Of a stretch of 64,000 bases of DNA, positions 58,183 to 64,000 are shown piece after piece. Source of the stretch: Psychrobacter pacificensis. Lineage in GTDB: Bacteria; Pseudomonadota; Gammaproteobacteria; Pseudomonadales; Moraxellaceae. A model generated the notes under the pieces. The model had not been told where the DNA came from, ran no database searches, and worked only from the letters and a program-made list of their open reading frames with translations. The stretch is from the NCBI RefSeq assembly GCF_900101915.1, contig NZ_FNAL01000008.1:1-64000 (forward strand), given 5' to 3'. Both the position numbers and the translations under genes were made by a program. Every line of letters starts with the position of its first letter. The stretch's first letter is position 1.

Positions 58183-59088
58183 ATGGCTGCTAACAATGCG
58201 ATGAATGCGCCCATGACCACCAAACCAAGCAGCGTGGGGCGTTACAACAAAAGTCTGTACAACAAACGTCGCTGGATGAATAAGCTGGGTTTGGGGTTTG
58301 CCATGACAGCCATGGTGTTTGGCTTATTTTGGTTATCATGGATCTTGGTGACGCTGTTTATTGAAGGCTTCCAAGGTATGGTGCAGCTGCCAATTTTTAC
58401 CGCTGACACGCCGCCGCCGATGAGCCCAGGTGGTTTGCGCAATGCGATCGTGGGTTCTGCCATGCTGGCGTTTTCAGGATTGTTCATCGGTGCACCCATC
58501 GGGCTTATGACTGGCATTTATTTGTCTGAGTTTTCTAGAGGCAGTATGCTTGGCCAAGTGACGCGTTTCTTGAACGATATTTTATTATCGGCACCATCCA
58601 TTGTCATTGGTCTGTTTATATATGCTTTAATGGTCAAGGGTCAAAATTTCTCTGGTTGGGCAGGCGCATTAGCATTGGCATTGATTGTCATTCCAGTCGT
58701 CGTACGTACCACAGAGAATATGCTGAATCTGGTGCCCAATAGCTTGCGCGAAGCGGCTTATGCACTTGGCACGCCCAAGTGGAAAATGGTGACGCAAGTG
58801 ACTATCAAAGCTGCCAAAGCGGGACTGACGACAGGGGTACTTTTGGCTTTTGCTCGTATCACTGGTGAGACGGCGCCATTGCTATTTACCGCCCTCAATA
58901 ATCAGTATTTCAGTACCGATATGGGTCAGCCAATTGCCAACTTACCCAATACCATCTATCAGTTTGCGATGAGTCCTTATGATAACTGGCACACACTGGC
59001 ATGGGCAGCCGCGCTACTGATCACAGCGTCGGTCTTGGTATTGAATATTTTGGCAAGATTTATTGGCAATCGCGGTCAGGTCAAATAA
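58183..59088 (+). CDS. pstA: Phosphate ABC transporter permease PstA
   Basis: A 301-residue permease with six helices. NSLREAAYALGTPKWKMVTQVTIKAAKAGLTTG is the conserved cytoplasmic loop; LLSAPSIVIGLFIY and ARITGETAPLLFTAL are family blocks. The N-terminal 30 residues are hydrophilic and basic, somewhat longer than usual. It lies between pstC and pstB. Confidence 0.95.
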   Translation: MAANNAMNAPMTTKPSSVGRYNKSLYNKRRWMNKLGLGFAMTAMVFGLFWLSWILVTLFIEGFQGMVQLPIFTADTPPPMSPGGLRNAIVGSAMLAFSGLFIGAPIGLMTGIYLSEFSRGSMLGQVTRFLNDILLSAPSIVIGLFIYALMVKGQNFSGWAGALALALIVIPVVVRTTENMLNLVPNSLREAAYALGTPKWKMVTQVTIKAAKAGLTTGVLLAFARITGETAPLLFTALNNQYFSTDMGQPIANLPNTIYQFAMSPYDNWHTLAWAAALLITASVLVLNILARFIGNRGQVK

Positions 59089-59165
59089 AGACAGATATCG
59101 CTGCAAAAATACCAAGTATTTACTTATATTTATACGAAATACACTAAGCTAGGTTGGATAATATT

Positions 59166-60086
59166 ATGAATGATGTCGTAAGCAAAGCCCGCACAGAAAC
59201 AACGGCTGATCGCTTTAACAGTACAACAGACAGCTTGTTAAATAGGACCACGTCTCATAGTGCGCAATCGCAGCAACCCAATACTGCTGACTTCACCAAG
59301 CAAAGTATTCATGATATGCCCAAAAACATGCCCAAAGCAAAAATGGAAGTCCGCGATCTTAACTTCTACTACGATGATTTTCAGGCATTAAAAAACATCA
59401 ATATCGATATCGCAGAAAAGAAAGTAACGGCGTTCATTGGTCCATCAGGTTGCGGCAAATCGACGCTGCTACGTACCTTTAACCGCATGTATGATCTGTA
59501 TCCAGGAATGCGTGCAGAGGGCGCTATCAACCTTGATGGGCGCAATATTTTGGGCAAAGACATCGATGTCAACTTGCTACGCGCGCAGGTCGGTATGGTA
59601 TTTCAAAAGCCAACCCCGTTTCCCATGTCGATCTATGACAATGTTGCCTTTGGTGTCAAACTCTATGAGAAGCTCAGCAAAGACGAGCTAGATCATCGCG
59701 TGGAGTGGGCACTAAAAAAATCGGCGCTATGGCCAGAAGTGAAAGACAAACTAAAAGCATCCGGCCTGTCGCTATCAGGTGGTCAGCAGCAGCGTCTGTG
59801 TATCGCCCGTAGTGTCGCAACCAAGCCTGAAGTATTGCTGCTCGATGAGCCAACGTCTGCGCTTGACCCTATCTCGACGAGCGCTATCGAAGATCTGATA
59901 GAAGATCTCAAAAATGACTATACCATCGCCATTGTTACCCACAACATGCTGCAAGCGGCGCGGGTATCAGACTATACCGTCTATATGTATCTAGGCGATA
60001 TGATCGAGATGGGTGAGACTGATCAGATCTTTACCAAACCTACCCAAACTGCAACAGAAGATTATATTACTGGTCGCTATGGTTAG
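59166..60086 (+). CDS. pstB: Phosphate ABC transporter ATPase PstB
   Basis: A 306-residue ATPase with [20 protein letters not shown] (Walker A), [23 protein letters not shown] (Q-loop), [17 protein letters not shown] (signature), [16 protein letters not shown] (Walker B) and [22 protein letters not shown]. The N-terminal 55 residues are an extension before the core, rich in Ser and Thr. ATG 59166 was chosen over TTG 59154. Confidence 0.95.
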   Translation: MNDVVSKARTETTADRFNSTTDSLLNRTTSHSAQSQQPNTADFTKQSIHDMPKNMPKAKMEVRDLNFYYDDFQALKNINIDIAEKKVTAFIGPSGCGKSTLLRTFNRMYDLYPGMRAEGAINLDGRNILGKDIDVNLLRAQVGMVFQKPTPFPMSIYDNVAFGVKLYEKLSKDELDHRVEWALKKSALWPEVKDKLKASGLSLSGGQQQRLCIARSVATKPEVLLLDEPTSALDPISTSAIEDLIEDLKNDYTIAIVTHNMLQAARVSDYTVYMYLGDMIEMGETDQIFTKPTQTATEDYITGRYG

Positions 60087-60186
60087 GGCCGATTAATTAG
60101 TACTGAAGAGCTAATACTGAAGTTGGGTCGTTTCACTCAACCAGCATATCGCGCTACTAAAATATAGATTTCAGGGAATACCTCTC

Positions 60187-60969
60187 ATGCAAAGTGATAA
60201 GCATATCTCCAAAAGTTTTGACCAAGATCTTGATGAAGCCATCCGTCTGTTTTTGTACATGGGTGATAGTGCTGCCAACCAAGTAGCCAAAGCCATTCAT
60301 GCACTTATCGATAAAGACGAGACACTGGCTCAAGAGGTCATCGAGATGGATTTTGATATCAACCGCATGGAGGTTGAGCTCGATGAACATATTTTATTGT
60401 TGGTTGCTAAGCGTCAACCTGCCGCAGGAGATTTGCGTTTAGTCATGTCGATCAGTAAAGGCGTGGTAGATTTGGAGCGTATTGGTGATGAGGCGGTAAA
60501 AATCGCGAAAATGGCAAACAGAATCGCGGCACAAGGCAAATCGTCTTACGGTTATGCTGAGGTACAGCATTTGAGCAATCAGGTAAGACTGATGCTTAAC
60601 AACGCACTAGAAGCCTTTAGTCAATCAAATGCTGAGCAGGCGTTTGAGGTCATGCGCAATGACAGTGTGGTCAATAACGAATATCAATCTGCCATTCGCG
60701 CGTTGATGACCTATATCATGGAAGACTCAAGACAAGTCTCAAAGGTTATCAATATCATGTGGATTTTGCGCTCGCTTGAACGTATCGGCGATCATGCGCA
60801 AAACGTGGCGGAGCTGGTCATCAACTATATCAGTGGTCAAGATGTACGCCATTCAGACTATGCCATGGTCGAAAAAGCAGTGCAAGAAGCCAATGATCGT
60901 CTGGCTGCTCGTCAAGTGAGCACGATGTCAGTCGACGACTACGAAGCTTTAGAAAGTAATGACGACTAA
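60187..60969 (+). CDS. phoU: Phosphate-specific transport accessory protein PhoU
   Basis: A 260-residue all-helical protein that links PstSCAB to the PhoR kinase and restrains the Pho response when phosphate is plentiful. ISKGVVDLERIGDEAVKIAKMANRIA and IMWILRSLERIGDHAQNVAELVINYISGQDVRH are the two repeats with metal-binding (E/D)xxxD motifs. It ends at a strong terminator. Confidence 0.95.
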   Translation: MQSDKHISKSFDQDLDEAIRLFLYMGDSAANQVAKAIHALIDKDETLAQEVIEMDFDINRMEVELDEHILLLVAKRQPAAGDLRLVMSISKGVVDLERIGDEAVKIAKMANRIAAQGKSSYGYAEVQHLSNQVRLMLNNALEAFSQSNAEQAFEVMRNDSVVNNEYQSAIRALMTYIMEDSRQVSKVINIMWILRSLERIGDHAQNVAELVINYISGQDVRHSDYAMVEKAVQEANDRLAARQVSTMSVDDYEALESNDD

Positions 60970-60997
60970 TAACGCAGGCAAAATAGTCTTCTTACGT

Positions 60998-61027
60998 AAA
61001 AAACGCGCTTACTATAGCGCGTTTTTT
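60998..61027 (+). terminator. Terminator of the pst-phoU cluster
   Basis: AAAAAACGCGCT and AGCGCGTTTTTT form a perfect stem with a 6-base loop. It also suits the converging yggX gene. Confidence 0.92.
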
Positions 61028-61052
61028 ATGGGCGTAATGCAGTGGTCTCAGC

Positions 61053-61343
61053 CTAGCTTTCTGGCGTCCAGCCTTGAGCGCGCTCATAGTCTTCATTATC
61101 CAAGAACTTATCACGTTGCTCGGTCAAGAATTTTTTAGCTTCAGGATCCATCATGCTCAAATGATTCTCATTGATAAGCATGGTTTGATGTTCTAGCCAC
61201 TCTTTCCATGCCTTGTCAGAGACTGTGTCTTGTAGCTCTTGGCCTTTTTTGTTAGGGAAGGGCGGATGCGGCATTTTTGGTAGTTCTTGCTTGTATTTGC
61301 GGCAAAACACGGTATTGTCTTGGGGATTAAAAGTCTCAGTCAT
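61053..61343 (-). CDS. yggX: Probable Fe(2+)-trafficking protein YggX
   Basis: A 96-residue member of the YggX family, proposed to protect iron-sulfur clusters from oxidation. [28 protein letters not shown] holds the single conserved cysteine, and [35 protein letters not shown] the family core. AAGGA precedes the ATG at 61343. Single gene. Confidence 0.93.
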   Translation of the reverse strand: MTETFNPQDNTVFCRKYKQELPKMPHPPFPNKKGQELQDTVSDKAWKEWLEHQTMLINENHLSMMDPEAKKFLTEQRDKFLDNEDYERAQGWTPES

Positions 61344-61844
61344 CAGGTGTTCCTTATTTATCATATTAGGCCATGCCATCAATTAGCCCATTAAATCATT
61401 TAGCGGTCTTAAAATGGCTACATCTTGTCAAACATCGTCAAAAACTTTGTGAATATACCGATATTCTCTGCAGTTTTTTCCTTGTTTGACTACCATTTAT
61501 CTTATTTTAAGCCTCGCTATCTAAATGATGATATGCCCTAGCAGGCAAATTAAATAATCATATGAGCCTATGATAACGCTCTTGGTCAATTTAGCAAAGG
61601 GTATCTCGTGTCTGTTATTAAACAGACACAAATCTATAAGGTGTTATCAGCACGTCTTGCCTTTATTCTGATTTATCGTTTCATATCAGATAGACAAAGA
61701 AAGCGCGAAAAAAGGGCGGGTAGCTGATAGTAAGTTATAGTTAATTCAGTTTAAAAGAGATATAAGACAACCGAGCGCAGATGTAACTGTGATACTGCAA
61801 GTGAGGTTAACGCTATAGCTCTTTTATAGGGGATTGACTATAAA
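61344..61844. other. Non-coding region between yggX and argH terminator
   Basis: No gene is supported. A perfect hairpin GTGTCTGTT-ATTA-AACAGACAC lies at 61608-61629 without a T-run on either strand. Confidence 0.35.
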
Positions 61845-61873
61845 TAAAAAACACCCGCATCAATAGCGGGTGT
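61845..61873 (-). terminator. Terminator of argH
   Basis: On the minus strand ACACCCGC and GCGGGTGT form an 8-bp stem followed by a T-run. Confidence 0.85.
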
Positions 61874-61916
61874 CAGATGTAGCGCGGTCAGTTCACTTAT
61901 GCTTAAAACGATATGA

Positions 61917-63422
61917 TCAAGCAAAGGCTTTTAAACGAGCGCGGCCATTGATTACGGCTTGCTTGACTTGGTTTGGCGCAGTACCGCCCAGGTGGTCACG
62001 AGCTGCTAGTGAGCCCTCTAGCGTGAGATAGTCAAAGACATCCTCACCGATGGCATCGCTGAATTGCTGTAGTTGTGCCAAGGATAAGTCACTGAGATCA
62101 ACGCCTTCTTTAATGCCTAGTGCAACCGCATTACCCACCACTTCATGCGCATCACGGAATGCAACGCCTTGACGTACCAGATAATCGGCTAAGTCGGTAG
62201 CAGTAGCATAGCCTTTCATTGTCGCAGCGCGCATACTTTCTTTGTTTGGGACAATGTTGGGCAGCATATCAGCAAAGGCAAGTAGAGAGCCTGTTAGCGT
62301 GTCGACACAGTCAAACAAAGGCTCTTTGTCTTCTTGGTTGTCTTTGTTGTAGGCGAGTGGCTGGCTTTTCATCAGGCTGAGTAATGTCATTAGCTGACCA
62401 AAGACACGTGCCGCTTTACCGCGTACCAATTCTGGCACGTCAGGGTTTTTCTTCTGCGGCATGATCGATGAGCCAGTACAGAAACGATCCGGTATCTGCA
62501 CAAAGTTGAACTGCGCTGACATCCACAGAATAATCTCTTCACTCATACGTGACATGTGCATCATCAAAATAGAAGCGGCGGAGGTGAACTCAATCGCAAA
62601 ATCACGATCTGAGACGGCATCGAGCGAGTTTTGACAAATACCTTCAAAACCCAATAGCTCAGCGGTGATAGTACGATCAATCGGGAACGTCGTGCCAGCG
62701 AGTGCGGCACTACCAAGGGGCATCTGATTGATACGGCGGCGGGCGTCAATCAAACGTTCGGTATCGCGATACAACATCTCAAACCACGCCATTACATGGT
62801 GACCAAAGCTGACAGGCTGGGCGGTTTGTAAATGCGTAAAACCAGGCATAATAGTATCGGTATGTTGGTCAGCCAGGTCAAGCAAGCCACTTTGTAAGCG
62901 TATGAGCAGCTCGATAATATTATCGATCTCTTCACGTAACCACAAACGAATGTCGGTCGCGACCTGATCGTTACGGCTACGACCCGTGTGTAGTTTTTTG
63001 CCAACAGCGCCTATAATATCAGTGAGGCGTGATTCGACATTCATGTGCACGTCTTCGAGGGCGATTGACCAGCTAAACTCACCTGCTTCGATCTCGCGTA
63101 ATACTTGATGAAGACCGTCGATAATGGTGGCCACTTCATCAGCAGTCAAGATATCGCATTCTTTGAGCATCGTTGCATGGGCAATCGATCCTTGAATATC
63201 GTGACGAGCAAAGCGTTGGTCGAAGCCGACAGAGGCGGTAAAGGCAGCCACGAAGCTGTCCGTCGCTTCACTGAAGCGTCCACCCCACATCTGCTGGCCC
63301 TGAGTGCTGGTAGGGCTGTTTTGTGCATCTTTGTTTGTTACTGAGACATTCGTGCTAGAATCAGAAGCAGATGAATTTTTACTTGATTCAGGATTACTAA
63401 GGTTTGAAGAATTGGCGTTCAT
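61917..63422 (-). CDS. argH: Argininosuccinate lyase ArgH
   Basis: A 501-residue lyase releasing arginine and fumarate, the last arginine-synthesis step. The fumarase/aspartase signature [12 protein letters not shown], the [18 protein letters not shown] block and [17 protein letters not shown] are present. An N-terminal Ser/Asn-rich extension of about 40 residues precedes MWGGRFSE, where the usual protein begins. The ATG at 63422 is preferred to a TTG at 63467. It is divergent from the AlgZ/FimS-like gene, the order seen in pseudomonads. Confidence 0.95.
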   Translation of the reverse strand: MNANSSNLSNPESSKNSSASDSSTNVSVTNKDAQNSPTSTQGQQMWGGRFSEATDSFVAAFTASVGFDQRFARHDIQGSIAHATMLKECDILTADEVATIIDGLHQVLREIEAGEFSWSIALEDVHMNVESRLTDIIGAVGKKLHTGRSRNDQVATDIRLWLREEIDNIIELLIRLQSGLLDLADQHTDTIMPGFTHLQTAQPVSFGHHVMAWFEMLYRDTERLIDARRRINQMPLGSAALAGTTFPIDRTITAELLGFEGICQNSLDAVSDRDFAIEFTSAASILMMHMSRMSEEIILWMSAQFNFVQIPDRFCTGSSIMPQKKNPDVPELVRGKAARVFGQLMTLLSLMKSQPLAYNKDNQEDKEPLFDCVDTLTGSLLAFADMLPNIVPNKESMRAATMKGYATATDLADYLVRQGVAFRDAHEVVGNAVALGIKEGVDLSDLSLAQLQQFSDAIGEDVFDYLTLEGSLAARDHLGGTAPNQVKQAVINGRARLKAFA

Positions 63423-63520
63423 ATTGGTACAAGACAAGTCAAGAGAGTAAGAACTCAAGTATAGCAAATGATGAGGTTGCCTTACTAGCTACGCGCTTAG
63501 AGTTTTTTATTCCAAAACTC

Positions 63521-64000
63521 ATGGAGATCATGAGGCCTTTGCAGTGGCTGACATATATTGCTCTTTGGTCACTGTTTCTCACAGTGATTGAGCGGCATGG
63601 TCTGTCCAGTTGGTCGGACTTTATCATCAATCTTGTTGCGCGAACCATACAAAACGGTTTGACCGTTATACCTGTATTATATTTGGTAGATTATCTGCGC
63701 CCTGTCTTCAAAAATGCCAGCATTCCGAGTGTGAGTGTGCGTATCGTCATGCTGATGATGTTTGCCGCGACGGTTTCTATGGCTTTAGTCGTTTTGGTTT
63801 TGATTAATATGGGTTTGATGGAATATGATCGTCAAGCTTTTATGACCAATCTGTTTTTCAATACCGTACTGACGGGCGGTTTTACCATTGTATTTTTATT
63901 ATACTTTTTGCGTAGCTACCGTGAGCTTAATGCGCTCAAGCTATCGTTTGAATACAAATTGACCGCACAGAATGACTTAATAAAAACTCGCACCGCCCCG
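63521..64000 (+). CDS. AlgZ/FimS-like sensor histidine kinase, N-terminal part (cut by window edge)
   Basis: The frame runs to the window end without a stop. It begins MEIMRPLQWLTYIALWSLFL and shows four membrane helices followed by YFLRSYRELNALKLSFEYKL, the start of the signalling helix; the kinase part lies beyond the edge. The argH-algZ-algR gene order and the four-helix LytS-like layout suggest AlgZ/FimS, which controls pili or exopolysaccharide in Pseudomonas with AlgR. The same frame stays open upstream and encodes LEFFIPKLM, similar to the start of AlgZ, so the true start may lie earlier; no ATG exists there. Confidence 0.6.
   Translation, partial: MEIMRPLQWLTYIALWSLFLTVIERHGLSSWSDFIINLVARTIQNGLTVIPVLYLVDYLRPVFKNASIPSVSVRIVMLMMFAATVSMALVVLVLINMGLMEYDRQAFMTNLFFNTVLTGGFTIVFLLYFLRSYRELNALKLSFEYKLTAQNDLIKTRTAP

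Overview
This window looks like chromosomal DNA of a gammaproteobacterium of the family Moraxellaceae, most likely Psychrobacter. That placement is an inference from gene order (pilB-pilC-pilD-coaE, algH-ruvX, tpiA-secG-tRNA-rimP-nusA-infB-rbfA-truB, argH divergent from an AlgZ/FimS-like kinase), an AT-leaning base composition and the character of the proteins; no database search was possible. Nearly all of it is core housekeeping DNA. I see no prophage, CRISPR array, integron or rRNA operon.

Layout. 1-1.1 kb: the 3' end of an IS4-type transposase, then two tandem Bor/Iss-type lipoprotein genes. 1.3-2.9 kb: cbpA-cbpM (DnaJ-like co-chaperone and its modulator). 2.9-7.3 kb (minus strand): sstT, holC, pepA and an isochorismatase-fold hydrolase. 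7.8-10.3 kb: lptF-lptG. 10.4-17.1 kb, mostly minus strand: a methyltransferase, xerD, tusA, ruvX, algH, recN and small membrane proteins. 17.8-19.8 kb: ppnP, rlmB and convergent coaE. 19.9-24.2 kb (minus strand): pilD, pilC, pilB; pilB is bracketed by two almost identical 277-bp MITE-like elements in direct orientation. 24.9-33.8 kb: tpiA, secG, tRNA-Leu(GAG), initiator tRNA-Met, rimP, nusA, infB, rbfA, truB. 34.1-38.7 kb: a PfpI/DJ-1 protein, two tiny acidic proteins, rpsO and pnp. 38.8-42.5 kb (minus strand): a divergent macro-domain-like protein, a membrane-anchored coiled-coil protein, a YheV-like zinc ribbon protein and prlC. 43-47 kb: a bacterial eRF1-like (baeRF) protein, an EEP-fold hydrolase, a zinc-free quinone oxidoreductase and a decayed gene. 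47-50.6 kb (minus strand): AlkB-like dioxygenase, alpha/beta hydrolase and an ABC exporter. 51-55.5 kb: a DMT transporter, class I aldolase, and thiC (minus) with a TPP riboswitch. 55.7-61 kb: a Pho-boxed pstS-pstC-pstA-pstB-phoU cluster. 61-64 kb: yggX, argH and the start of an AlgZ/FimS-like sensor kinase cut by the window edge.

Main functional blocks are translation and RNA metabolism (nusA operon, rpsO, pnp, rlmB, two tRNAs), high-affinity phosphate uptake under PhoB control, LPS export, type IV pilus assembly and DNA maintenance (xerD, recN, ruvX, holC). The items most worth a second look are the MITE pair around pilB, the baeRF protein lacking a GGQ glutamine, the macro-domain-like protein with an altered ligand loop, the two small MSNS-starting proteins beside a PfpI protein, and several structured RNA leaders (thiC, pnp, pstS-pstC, ppnP).
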